Source of the DNA: Enterobacter sp. RIT418
GTDB taxonomy: Bacteria; Pseudomonadota; Gammaproteobacteria; Enterobacterales; Enterobacteriaceae
Assembly (NCBI RefSeq): GCF_003057745.1
Contig: NZ_QBJD02000005.1
Span: forward strand, 62,001 to 126,000
Length of the DNA: 64,000 nucleotides
Reading direction: 5' to 3'
Shown: one piece after another, positions 43,213 through 51,340 of the stretch
Numbering within the stretch: position 1 is the stretch's first letter
Layout: every line of letters starts with the position of its first letter
Notes under the pieces: model-generated
Seen by the model: only the letters and a program-made list of their open reading frames with translations
Database searches by the model: none
Told to the model about the DNA's origin: nothing
Translations under genes and position numbers: made by a program

Positions 43213-44532
43213 TCAGCGGCGGGATGACTCTTTCATAAACAGCGCCGTGGCGGCAGAGAGCAGGCAGCCTGCCAGCAGGTAAATGGCCACGCTGTGCCAG
43301 TTTCCGCCGGAGAAGGTTACCAGCGCGGCGGCGATGAACGGCGTAAAGCCGCCCCCGACCACGCTTGCCACCTGATAGCCTACGCCCGCGCCGCTGTAGC
43401 GATAGCTGGCGCCAAACAGCTCGGTAAACATCGGCTGCTGTACGCACACCACCATGTCATGCGCAACGTTTGCGAGCATGATGGCAAAGAAGACGATCCA
43501 GAAGACCGACTGCGCCTCCAGCGCCATAAAGAACGGCCAGGCGCTCAGGGTGCCGATGAGCGCCCCGGTGATATAGACGCGGCGGCGGCCAAACCGATCC
43601 GCCAGCCAGGCGAAGCAGGGAATGGTCAGGCAGCTGATCCCGCCCACCACCAGCCCGATGTTCAGGAACAGCTCGCGCGGCAGGCCAAGATTTTGCGTCG
43701 AATAGTTCAGGGCAAACGCCGTGACGATATACATCGTCAGCAGCTCGCACAGGCGCAGGGCGATGATTTTCAGAAAAGCGCCAGGGTGCTGGATCAGGGC
43801 TTCCATCACCGGCAGCCGCTTTTTCCCCGCTGGCGTTTCGCATTGCTGCTGTTGCTCAAACTCGGCGGACTCTTCCATCCCGTTGCGCACCCACAGGGCG
43901 GCAATGACCAGCACGATGCTGAAAATGAACGGGATGCGCCAGCCCCAGCTCAGGAACTGTTCGTCGGTGGTTAGCTGGCTTATCAGCGACACCAGCCCGG
44001 TAGAGAGCAGCAGGCCAACGCCGTAGCCCACCTGCACGCCGCTGCTGTAAAACGCCTTCTTGTTTTTCGGCGCGCTTTCGACGGAGAGCAGCGCCGCGCC
44101 GCCCCATTCGCCGCCGACGGCGAAGCCCTGAATAGCGCGCAGGGTAACCAGCAGCGCCGGGGCCCACCAGCCGATGGCCTCGAACGATGGCAAGATGCCG
44201 ATCAGCGCGGTGGCGATGCCCATCATCCAGACGGTGAGCATCAGCATGCGCTTGCGCCCCAGCCGGTCGCCGAAGTGGCCAAAGATCACGCCGCCGAGAG
44301 GGCGGAACAGGAAGCCCACGCCAAAGGTCGCAAAGGCGGCGAGCGTGCCCATTGCGGGGCTAATCTGCGGGAAAAAATCCCGGTTAAACACCAGCGCGGC
44401 GGTAATGCCGTAGAGCAGAAAGTCATACCAGTCGACGACGGCCCCGGCGAAGCTGCCGAGCGCTGCCCGCCGGGCGCGGCTGAGAGAAGGCGTCTCCTCG
44501 TGGGAACGATCTGAGGTGAGGGTGGAGTCCAT
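43213..44532 (-). CDS. shiA: Shikimate transporter ShiA
   Basis: A 439-residue major facilitator of the metabolite:H+ symporter group, with 12 helices. The loop 2-3 signature GHFGDRLGRKRML and RAIQGFAVGGEWGGAAL (helices 4-5) are visible. It matches E. coli ShiA, a shikimate importer, and lies next to amn as in E. coli. It starts with MDSTLTSDRSHEE. Confidence 0.9.
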   Translation of the reverse strand: MDSTLTSDRSHEETPSLSRARRAALGSFAGAVVDWYDFLLYGITAALVFNRDFFPQISPAMGTLAAFATFGVGFLFRPLGGVIFGHFGDRLGRKRMLMLTVWMMGIATALIGILPSFEAIGWWAPALLVTLRAIQGFAVGGEWGGAALLSVESAPKNKKAFYSSGVQVGYGVGLLLSTGLVSLISQLTTDEQFLSWGWRIPFIFSIVLVIAALWVRNGMEESAEFEQQQQCETPAGKKRLPVMEALIQHPGAFLKIIALRLCELLTMYIVTAFALNYSTQNLGLPRELFLNIGLVVGGISCLTIPCFAWLADRFGRRRVYITGALIGTLSAWPFFMALEAQSVFWIVFFAIMLANVAHDMVVCVQQPMFTELFGASYRYSGAGVGYQVASVVGGGFTPFIAAALVTFSGGNWHSVAIYLLAGCLLSAATALFMKESSRR

Positions 44533-44742
44533 AGTTGTCCTGTCCGTACTGATTTTTAATTATTGGTATAAGAAAAGGTCACTCACATTGCGGCCGTTCT
44601 ATAAACGGAACGTATGAGACTACCGCGAGAGCGAGCGGGAGGAAACAGATTTTATTTCCTGATGGAAAGCCTTTGAGCGTTAGTGTTAACGGCACTAAAA
44701 CCGCTATGCTTATTTGCAACGGGAGCCACTGAGGAAGGGATG

Positions 44743-45642
44743 ATGCGTTCTGTTTATGTGTTCGGCTATGTAGCCGCGTTATTAATGAGCCACAGCGCCG
44801 GGGCGGTGAGCTACCCGCTGCCGCCCGACGGCAGCCGTCTCATCGGCAGCGTGCAGACCATCACCGTTCCCCAGGGTAACACCCTGCCGCTGGAAGCGTT
44901 TGCCGCGCGGTACGGGCAGGGGCTAAGCAATATGCTTGAGGCCAACCCGGGCGTCGATCCGTTCTTACCCAAAGCGGGCACGCAGCTGGTGGTGCCGCAG
45001 CAGATCATTTTACCGCCAACGGTGCGAGAGGGGATTGTGGTGAACGTGGCGGAGATGCGCCTCTACTATTATCCTCCCGGCAGCAATTCGGTTGAAGTGC
45101 TGCCCATCGGTATTGGCCAGGCCGGGCGTGAAACGCCGCGTAACTGGGTAACGACCGTGCAGCGCAAGCAGATGGGGCCAACCTGGTCACCCACGCCAAA
45201 TACGCGCCGCGCCTATGCGGCAGAGGGGAAAACGCTTCCGGCGTTCGTGCCTGCTGGGCCGGACAACCCGATGGGGCTCTATGCCATTTACATCGGCAGG
45301 CTTTATGCCATTCACGGCACTAATTCCAATTTCGGCATTGGGTTGCGCGTGAGCCAGGGCTGTATCCGTTTGCGCAACGACGATATTAAATACCTGTTTG
45401 ACCGCGTGCCGGAAGGGACGCGCGTTGAGCTTATCGATCGACCGATAAAAATGACCACGGAACCGGACGGTAGCCGCTGGGTAGAGGTGCATGAGCCGTT
45501 GTCACGCAACCGCGCGGAATTTGAATCGACGAATAAGGTGCCGCTGCCGATATCCGCCGCGCAGCGCATGCAGTTGATAAACGAGGGGGCGGGCGCGGAG
45601 CTGGAACGGCGGTCGGGGATGCCGGTGAAGCTTGGCAACTGA
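44743..45642 (+). CDS. erfK: L,D-transpeptidase ErfK (LdtA)
   Basis: About 299 residues: signal peptide ([21 protein letters not shown]), a LysM-like module near 35-85, and the YkuD catalytic domain with [20 protein letters not shown], including the nucleophilic Cys in SxGCxR. These enzymes attach Braun lipoprotein to peptidoglycan in the periplasm. I prefer the ATG at 44743 because AGGAAGG is optimally spaced from it; an ATG one codon upstream is the alternative. It ends convergent with tRNA-Asn 3. Confidence 0.9.
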   Translation: MRSVYVFGYVAALLMSHSAGAVSYPLPPDGSRLIGSVQTITVPQGNTLPLEAFAARYGQGLSNMLEANPGVDPFLPKAGTQLVVPQQIILPPTVREGIVVNVAEMRLYYYPPGSNSVEVLPIGIGQAGRETPRNWVTTVQRKQMGPTWSPTPNTRRAYAAEGKTLPAFVPAGPDNPMGLYAIYIGRLYAIHGTNSNFGIGLRVSQGCIRLRNDDIKYLFDRVPEGTRVELIDRPIKMTTEPDGSRWVEVHEPLSRNRAEFESTNKVPLPISAAQRMQLINEGAGAELERRSGMPVKLGN

Positions 45643-45662
45643 GGGCATTTTTACCGGCTTCA

Positions 45663-45699
45663 GAAAAGCAAAAAGCCTGCTGTAAAAGCAGGCTTTTCA
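45663..45699 (-). terminator. Terminator of tRNA-Asn 3
   Basis: AGCCTGC / GCAGGCT hairpin with a T-rich minus-strand tail, the same element as after copies 1 and 2. It also lies just after erfK and may terminate that gene. Confidence 0.85.
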
Positions 45700-45703
45700 A
45701 ATT

Positions 45704-45779
45704 TGGCTCCTCTGACTGGACTCGAACCAGTGACATACGGATTAACAGTCCGCCGTTCTACCGACTGAACTACAGAGGA
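45704..45779 (-). tRNA. asn tRNA: tRNA-Asn(GUU), copy 3
   Basis: A 76-base tRNA on the minus strand, anticodon GTT, encoded CCA, same sequence as the others. Confidence 0.98.
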
Positions 45780-45797
45780 ATCGTGTGAACGGGGCGC

Positions 45798-45826
45798 ATA
45801 TTATCGACCCGGGTCGCCGTTGTCAA
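45798..45826 (-). promoter_or_regulatory. Promoter of tRNA-Asn 3
   Basis: On the minus strand, TTGACA (45821-45826) and TAATAT (45798-45803) with 17-base spacing and a GCGCCCC discriminator. Confidence 0.85.
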
Positions 45827-45894
45827 AGGGCGAAATGCGGCATTACGTTCGTTTGCTGACAAATTGGGCAAAGTGCTGCTTTTCGCGCCGCCGC

Positions 45895-45911
45895 TGCACC
45901 GTTGCAGTGCG
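45895..45911 (+). promoter_or_regulatory. Possible NtrC binding site upstream of nac
   Basis: TGCACCGTTGCAGTGCG fits the NtrC consensus TGCAC-N7-GTGCA with mismatches in the right arm. It lies roughly 150 bases before the expected start point from the sigma-54 promoter, a typical enhancer distance. Confidence 0.45.
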
Positions 45912-46028
45912 CCTGTACCTCTTATGGGGCAGATCGTTATCTGCTGTCCCGGTGATAAAACGGGCGATGGCAAATAGATTTGCTTATTTTCAGGCGGTTA
46001 GCGTCAAAATCCATCCCCCTCAAAAAGC

Positions 46029-46044
46029 TGGCATTCATATTGCA
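46029..46044 (+). promoter_or_regulatory. Sigma-54 promoter of nac
   Basis: TGGCATTCATATTGCA matches the -24/-12 consensus TGGCAC-N5-TTGCA, with GG and GC ten bases apart. It is 55 bases before the nac ATG. The nac gene of Klebsiella and E. coli is known to need sigma-54 and NtrC. The 45780-46099 gap otherwise holds only the tRNA promoter and the NtrC-like site. Confidence 0.8.
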
Positions 46045-46099
46045 AAACCTGTTTATCAACAAAATTTGTTATGGCACACCGTTTCGAACAGGGGGCAAT

Positions 46100-47017
46100 A
46101 TGAACTTAAGACGACTGAAATACTTTGTGAAAATCGTCGACATCGGCAGCCTTACTCAGGCAGCAGAAGTGCTGCACATCGCCCAGCCTGCGCTGAGCCA
46201 GCAGGTGGCGACGCTGGAAGGTGAAATGGACCAACAGCTGTTGATCCGCACCAAGCGCGGCGTCACCCCAACGGAAGCAGGAAAAATCCTCTACACCCAT
46301 GCGCGCACTATCCTTCGCCAGTGCGAGCAGGCGCAGCTGGCGGTGAACAACGTCGGCCAGACCTTAAGCGGCCAGGTGTCTATCGGGCTGGCGCCGGGCA
46401 CGGCGGCATCCTCCGTGACCATGCCGCTGCTGCAGGCGGTCCGCGCCGAGCTTCCGGACGTGCTGGTTTATCTTCACGAAAACAGCGGCACCGTGCTTAA
46501 CGACAAGCTGCTGAACGGACAGCTAGATATGGCCGTGCTTTACGATCGCTCGCCAATCGCCGGGATCGCCAGCCAGCCGCTGCTCAAAGAGGATCTCTAC
46601 CTGGTGGGCACCCGCGACTGTCCGGGGCAAAGCGTTGATTTAACCGCCGTCGCCGAGATGAACTTATACCTGCCGAGAGATTACAGCGCGGTGCGTGCCC
46701 GGGTGGACGAAGCGTTCTCCCTGCGCCGCCTGACGGCCAAAATCATCGGTGAAATTGATTCCATCTCAACCCTCACCGCGGCCATTGCCAGCGGAATGGG
46801 CGTGACGGTTCTGCCGGAGTCGGCGGCTCGCTCGCTGTCGGGAGCCGCAAACGGCTGGATGGCGCGCATCACCACCCCGTCCATGAGCCTGCCGCTCTCC
46901 CTGAATATCTCTGCCCGGGGTTCGCTGTCGCCGCAGGCGATGGCGGTGAAAGAGATTTTAATGTCGCTGGTCAGCAAGCCGTCGCTGGAGAACCGCGAGC
47001 TGCAGCTCGTCAGCTGA
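46100..47017 (+). CDS. nac: Nitrogen assimilation control protein Nac
   Basis: A 305-residue LysR-family regulator. The N-terminal helix-turn-helix reads MNLRRLKYFVKIVDIGSLTQ, then AQPALSQQVATLE; a short effector domain follows. It is very similar to Klebsiella and E. coli Nac, which activates and represses sigma-70 nitrogen genes under nitrogen limitation. The ATG at 46100 follows AGGGGG. The sigma-54 promoter upstream fits its known control. Confidence 0.93.
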   Translation: MNLRRLKYFVKIVDIGSLTQAAEVLHIAQPALSQQVATLEGEMDQQLLIRTKRGVTPTEAGKILYTHARTILRQCEQAQLAVNNVGQTLSGQVSIGLAPGTAASSVTMPLLQAVRAELPDVLVYLHENSGTVLNDKLLNGQLDMAVLYDRSPIAGIASQPLLKEDLYLVGTRDCPGQSVDLTAVAEMNLYLPRDYSAVRARVDEAFSLRRLTAKIIGEIDSISTLTAAIASGMGVTVLPESAARSLSGAANGWMARITTPSMSLPLSLNISARGSLSPQAMAVKEILMSLVSKPSLENRELQLVS

Positions 47018-47113
47018 TATTCCATAAAAGCATAAGATGCTGGTTTTTATTATTTGTTCTGCAGGTCCGGTGACTCTAACAATAGCGCTATGTCAGATGC
47101 GCCGGAGTGAATC

Positions 47114-48064
47114 GTGAATTTCCAGCAGCTTAAAATTATCCGTGAGGCGGCCAGGCGGGACTTTAACCTGACCGAAGTCGCCAACATGCTTTATACCTCC
47201 CAGTCGGGCGTCAGCCGCCACATCCGCGAGCTTGAAGAAGAGCTGGGGATTGAGATCTTCATCCGTCGCGGCAAGCGGCTTCTGGGCATGACGGAGCCCG
47301 GCAAAGCGCTGTTAACCATTGCGGAGCGGATACTCAACGAGGCCAGCAACGTACGCCGGCTGGCCGATCTCTTCACCAACGATGCCTCGGGCGTGTTAAC
47401 CATCGCCACCACCCATACGCAGGCGCGCTACAGCCTGCCGCCGGTGATTAAAGCCTTCCGCGAGCTGTTTCCGGACGTTCGCCTGGAGCTGATTCAGGGA
47501 ACGCCCCAGGAGATCGACGCGCTGCTGCAAAACGGCGGGGCGGATATTGGCATCGCCAGCGAGCGGCTGAGCAACGACCCGCTGCTGGTGGCCTTCCCGT
47601 GGTTTCGCTGGCACCACAGCCTGCTGCTCCCCGCCGATCACCCCCTGCACCAGGTTTCCCCGCTGACGCTGGACGACATTAGCAAGTGGCCGCTGATCAC
47701 CTACCGGCAGGGCATTACGGGGCGCTCTCGCATCGACGAAGCCTTCAGCCGCCGGGGATTGACGCCGGATATCGTGCTAAGCGCGCAGGATTCCGACGTG
47801 ATTAAAACCTACGTCGAGCTTGGGCTGGGCATTGGCCTGGTGGCGGAGCAGTCCGGCGGTGAACGTGAGGACGGCGAACTGGTGCGGCTCGATACCCGCC
47901 ACCTGTTCGATGCGAATACCGTCTGGCTTGGGCTTAAGCGCGGCCAGCTGCAGCGCAACTACGTGTGGCGCTTTATTGAGCTGTGCAACGCCGGGCTGTC
48001 GGTGGACGACATTAAGCGTCAGGTAATGGAGCCGGAGGAGGTGGAAATTGATTACCAGATTTAA
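47114..48064 (+). CDS. cbl: LysR-family sulfur regulator Cbl
   Basis: A 316-residue CysB-like LysR regulator. The DNA-binding region has MNFQQLKIIREAARRDFNLT and SQSGVSRHIRELEEELG, and the cofactor domain has TTHTQARYSLPPVI, which contains sulfate-binding residues in CysB/Cbl. Cbl activates genes for use of organosulfur compounds such as taurine and alkanesulfonates when sulfate is scarce. The start is GTG, with GGAG upstream. It follows nac by 96 bases, as in E. coli (where nac-cbl are cotranscribed). Confidence 0.94.
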   Translation: MNFQQLKIIREAARRDFNLTEVANMLYTSQSGVSRHIRELEEELGIEIFIRRGKRLLGMTEPGKALLTIAERILNEASNVRRLADLFTNDASGVLTIATTHTQARYSLPPVIKAFRELFPDVRLELIQGTPQEIDALLQNGGADIGIASERLSNDPLLVAFPWFRWHHSLLLPADHPLHQVSPLTLDDISKWPLITYRQGITGRSRIDEAFSRRGLTPDIVLSAQDSDVIKTYVELGLGIGLVAEQSGGEREDGELVRLDTRHLFDANTVWLGLKRGQLQRNYVWRFIELCNAGLSVDDIKRQVMEPEEVEIDYQI

Positions 48065-48255
48065 ATCGACCCACAAGGTTATTCCCGACAGGTTTATCAC
48101 TACCCTGGTAAAACATCGGTCTCTAACGCGTTGATATAAGGATTTTCACATCCTTCGCACGTGCTGATGCTTTTAGCGTTGCGGCCAGGCAAAACATAAC
48201 CAGGCTTAGCGCTTTATGTCCTCATAATGAGTTCATTCGAAAAACGTTATATCCC

Positions 48256-48291
48256 GCCCAAGGGTTCATGCAGATGCATAAACCCTTGGGC
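48256..48291. repeat. Hairpin repeat copy A
   Basis: Arms GCCCAAGGGTT (48256-48266) and AACCCTTGGGC (48281-48291) are perfect complements, and the loop CATGCAGATGCATA can itself pair. The core (48260-48287) recurs at 51237-51264 with two differences. No T run follows on either side. It lies in the 290-base gap between cbl and the convergent 5'-nucleotidase gene. Confidence 0.75.
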
Positions 48292-48354
48292 CACATGCCG
48301 TTGAATCTATTACGACTGTAATAATCGATTTTCAATGGATGTTATTTCATGGCT

Positions 48355-49908
48355 TTATTTTTTCACATCCGCAACGCGCTTGTCGTTGAGTTGTTCATCT
48401 GTAATGATGTTGCCCGCTTTGAAGTAATCGATCACCGCGTTAGAAACGTTGTAACCGCCTGTCGTATTGCGCGCTTTACCTTCTGTAAACGTGGTAAAAC
48501 CGTCTCCACCGTCAGCAAGGAAGCTCTGGGTGGCAATGTGGTAGACGGTGGCATCCTCAATCGGTTTTCCATTAAGTGTCAATACGACAACCCGCTGACC
48601 GATCGGTTTGCTGCTGTCATATTTCATCTCAACGCCTTTTGATACCTGCAGAACGCCATTACTTAAACTTGCGGAATGTTCCATCAACGCGCGTAATTGT
48701 TTACCCGTGAGGTCCATCGTGGCCAGTTCGTTAGGGAACGGGAATGCGCTAATGATGCTGCCCATCGTAATCGCACCAGACGGGATCTCATCACGTATAC
48801 CGCCTGAGTTGGTTAAGGCTAGCTGTGTATCTTTACCCGCAGCGGCCAGCAAAGCGTCCGCAGCCAGATTCCCCAGCGAGGCTGATTCACCATATGCACG
48901 CGTCAATTCAACCGGCGACTGCGCCACCGTTTGTTGAACCTCTTCGTCCAGTTTCTTATTCCAGCCATCAATAACCCGTTTCGTTTGCGGGTCGGGCTTC
49001 CACTCATCCGCGTAAAGGGTTTTAAGCTCGAAATTCTTTATCGTAAACTGATGCGGCTGCGTGTAGTCCAGTACCAGTTTCCCTACATCAATCCCGCCGC
49101 TGTCGGTTGAGAGGATCAGCGTATTACCGACTTTAATCGGTTCCGGTGTACCAACATGCGCATGCCCCGTAATCAGGATATCCAGGCCTTTCACCTGGCT
49201 TGCAGTTTGAATATCTTTATCCAGAGCACGGCGCACGTCCGTCCCTCCCATGCTGGACTGGCGCGCAGGCGTGCCTTCATGAACCAGCAATACGGTAAGG
49301 TCAACTTTTCCTTTCATTTCATCAAGATAGCTTTGTAGCCACTTAATTTCATCGCGCGCTTCAATACCTACGCGCGTTGCCGCGGAGACGGTATCATTGA
49401 AGGCAAACACGCCATGCAAACCAATGACGCCAATTTTCACGCCATCTTTTTCGATAATGGTATAGGGTTTGTCCCAGAATAATTTGCTGCTGTTCTGATA
49501 GAATATATTGCCCTGTACAACAGGGAATTTTGCCTGGCTTAGCTGTAATAACGTATTATCCCAGCCGTGATCAAATTCATGGTTACCTATCGTGACGGCA
49601 TCGAACGGCATGGTATTCATAATATCAATAATTGCTTTTCCCTTCGTCAAGCTACTGATATAAGGCCCGGTAAAATAGTCACCCGCATCAAAAAACCATG
49701 TTGCTTTACTTTTACTTTTTTCCTCTTTTACCAGAGTGGTGATATTAGCCCAACCACCAACATCTCGTTTACCATCAGCAATCCACGGTACTTTATAAGG
49801 TTCCACATGAGCGTGGAGATCGTTGGTGTAAATAAGGGTGACATCCTTGGCGCTGGCCCAAAATGGTAATGCCAACAGAATACCTACGGTGACCGCTTTA
49901 ATATTCAC
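48355..49908 (-). CDS. UshA-family bifunctional metallophosphatase / 5'-nucleotidase
   Basis: A 517-residue exported enzyme with a signal peptide ([20 protein letters not shown]). The calcineurin-like metal-binding domain shows [27 protein letters not shown] and ITGHAHVGT, in family order. The C-terminal nucleotide-binding domain has [15 protein letters not shown] and [15 protein letters not shown]. It should act on extracellular nucleotides in the periplasm. It lacks a lipobox. It is less GC-rich than the core genes and is probably an accessory gene beside the true ushA elsewhere (inference). AAGGAA lies upstream of the ATG at 49908. Confidence 0.87.
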   Translation of the reverse strand: MNIKAVTVGILLALPFWASAKDVTLIYTNDLHAHVEPYKVPWIADGKRDVGGWANITTLVKEEKSKSKATWFFDAGDYFTGPYISSLTKGKAIIDIMNTMPFDAVTIGNHEFDHGWDNTLLQLSQAKFPVVQGNIFYQNSSKLFWDKPYTIIEKDGVKIGVIGLHGVFAFNDTVSAATRVGIEARDEIKWLQSYLDEMKGKVDLTVLLVHEGTPARQSSMGGTDVRRALDKDIQTASQVKGLDILITGHAHVGTPEPIKVGNTLILSTDSGGIDVGKLVLDYTQPHQFTIKNFELKTLYADEWKPDPQTKRVIDGWNKKLDEEVQQTVAQSPVELTRAYGESASLGNLAADALLAAAGKDTQLALTNSGGIRDEIPSGAITMGSIISAFPFPNELATMDLTGKQLRALMEHSASLSNGVLQVSKGVEMKYDSSKPIGQRVVVLTLNGKPIEDATVYHIATQSFLADGGDGFTTFTEGKARNTTGGYNVSNAVIDYFKAGNIITDEQLNDKRVADVKK

Positions 49909-50021
49909 AATCAGTTCCTTTCAGTCATATAAAGATTCGCTACTTTACGTTCTGAAAGGGTTTTTTATGCGAGTCTGCTCACACAATTAACCAAGAGTTA
50001 TGATGCAAAATCAGCGACCTT

Positions 50022-51179
50022 TTGAAATCGTTGGTGACTATATTGACTCTATTTACGATTAATACCTGCAAATCGTTTGGTTGCCGCAATTTGGGGTTAC
50101 CCGTATCGGCATGTGCAGATTATAGTTGGCCCGACTACAGGCTGGGATATCCGGCATTACACTGCCGAGCATGCGGGAGTTATCCTCCGCTGTTTGATGA
50201 ACTGCAATTTAATGAATGGCTGTCTGCCTACTTAAGTGACTATGCTTCAGAATATGGTCATTTTTGTCCAGAATGTTATCGCAAAGAAATAATTTGTTAT
50301 GGTCATAACCCACGGGGGACGCAGCGCGTTCAGTGCCGAGCCTGTAGAAAAGTCTGGACACCTAAACGGCAAAAGCAAAGAAAAGTTGTCCCTCCTGAGA
50401 GCATTGAAACCGTTTCATTAATTGTGCCTTTCCAGGGGAACAGCTCAGAACAGAAGCTGTATGTTTTAATCAGTTTCGATGCCGTTAGCGGTAGTGTTCT
50501 TCATATCTCAACGAATTTTACTCAGCATCTTGTCGGTGAAACGCTACGGTATCGCTGGCGGGGGATTATTGAGCCTGATTTGCATCACAGTGATATCGTA
50601 AACCGCGTTGATATGCGCGAGATCCAATTTCTACGCCGAAGCCAGTTTGATGAAATTCAGTACGGGAGTGCGATGCTTAAGCGTAACGCCAGAGGTGCAA
50701 TTTTGCGTCCCGTTATTGCGGCGCACGGGCATTTTCGGGTTCTGAACATCCTTTTCCCTCAGGTAAAGACGCACGTTATTTCACACGAGTGTTTTCTTCG
50801 AGGAGCCGTTATTACCGCCTGGGCAGATCTTTTTCGCCAGCGGGAAGGTGGGCTTTGGTATATAGAAGAAGAAATGAATGAAAGTGAAAGTGATATACCC
50901 TGGACTTTTTTGAGCAAAACACAGCACGGCTGGTGGCAAACTCAGTGGCAGCTATGGGGGCAGGGGGAAAACCGCAGGATGGTATGTCCGTTAACAGGGG
51001 GCGATAAGTGTAACGCTAAAATGCTCTCATTAAGGGCCAGCAGGTATTTTCGTCGCTGGCTTAATGGGCAAGATGAATTTTCGCACAGTGCCAAACTATC
51101 TGCTGGGCGCCTAATGCAAATTTTTATTTCCCTGGCACATAAATATAACGATAAACTCCCACAAACGTCAGGAGAATAA
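50022..51179 (+). CDS. Double zinc-ribbon protein, InsA-like; apparent N-terminal frameshift
   Basis: An open frame of 385 residues starting at a TTG. It holds two zinc ribbons: C16/C21 with C48/C51 (LHCRACGSY), and C82/C85 (CPECYRKE) with C105/C108 (VQCRACRKVWTP). The second resembles the zinc finger of IS1 InsA and related transposase-like proteins. The rest (about 130-385) has no motif I can assign. The best start is out of frame: ATG at 50000, after AGAG, encodes MMQNQRPFEIVGDYIDSIYD and stops at 50060. Removing one T near 50058-50060 would join it to the zinc-ribbon frame just before NTCKSFGC. So it may be a frameshifted gene, a recoding site, or a sequencing error. Function unknown. Confidence 0.6.
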   Translation: MKSLVTILTLFTINTCKSFGCRNLGLPVSACADYSWPDYRLGYPALHCRACGSYPPLFDELQFNEWLSAYLSDYASEYGHFCPECYRKEIICYGHNPRGTQRVQCRACRKVWTPKRQKQRKVVPPESIETVSLIVPFQGNSSEQKLYVLISFDAVSGSVLHISTNFTQHLVGETLRYRWRGIIEPDLHHSDIVNRVDMREIQFLRRSQFDEIQYGSAMLKRNARGAILRPVIAAHGHFRVLNILFPQVKTHVISHECFLRGAVITAWADLFRQREGGLWYIEEEMNESESDIPWTFLSKTQHGWWQTQWQLWGQGENRRMVCPLTGGDKCNAKMLSLRASRYFRRWLNGQDEFSHSAKLSAGRLMQIFISLAHKYNDKLPQTSGE

Positions 51180-51236
51180 GGGGCGCTAAATCTCTTCAGT
51201 AAACAATTTTGATTTACGCCTCTGGGATATAACGTC

Positions 51237-51268
51237 AAGGGTTCATGCAGATACATGAACCCTTTTAA
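51237..51268 (+). terminator. Hairpin repeat copy B, terminator of the zinc-ribbon gene
   Basis: AAGGGTTCATG (51237-51247) and CATGAACCCTT (51254-51264) are perfect 11-bp arms with a CAGATA loop, followed by T residues. It is 57 bases after the stop and is the second copy of the hairpin at 48256-48291. Confidence 0.8.
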
Positions 51269-51340
51269 CATTTGCAGTGAGATCAGGGGGTAATTAGAAC
51301 CTGCTGACCGGTTGCTTCTGTCTTTAATTACATAACGTTA

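Noticed and set aside
48349..48642. Short plus-strand open frame overlapping the end of the 5'-nucleotidase gene
   Set aside because: It overlaps the conserved C-terminal coding region and has no similarity of its own.
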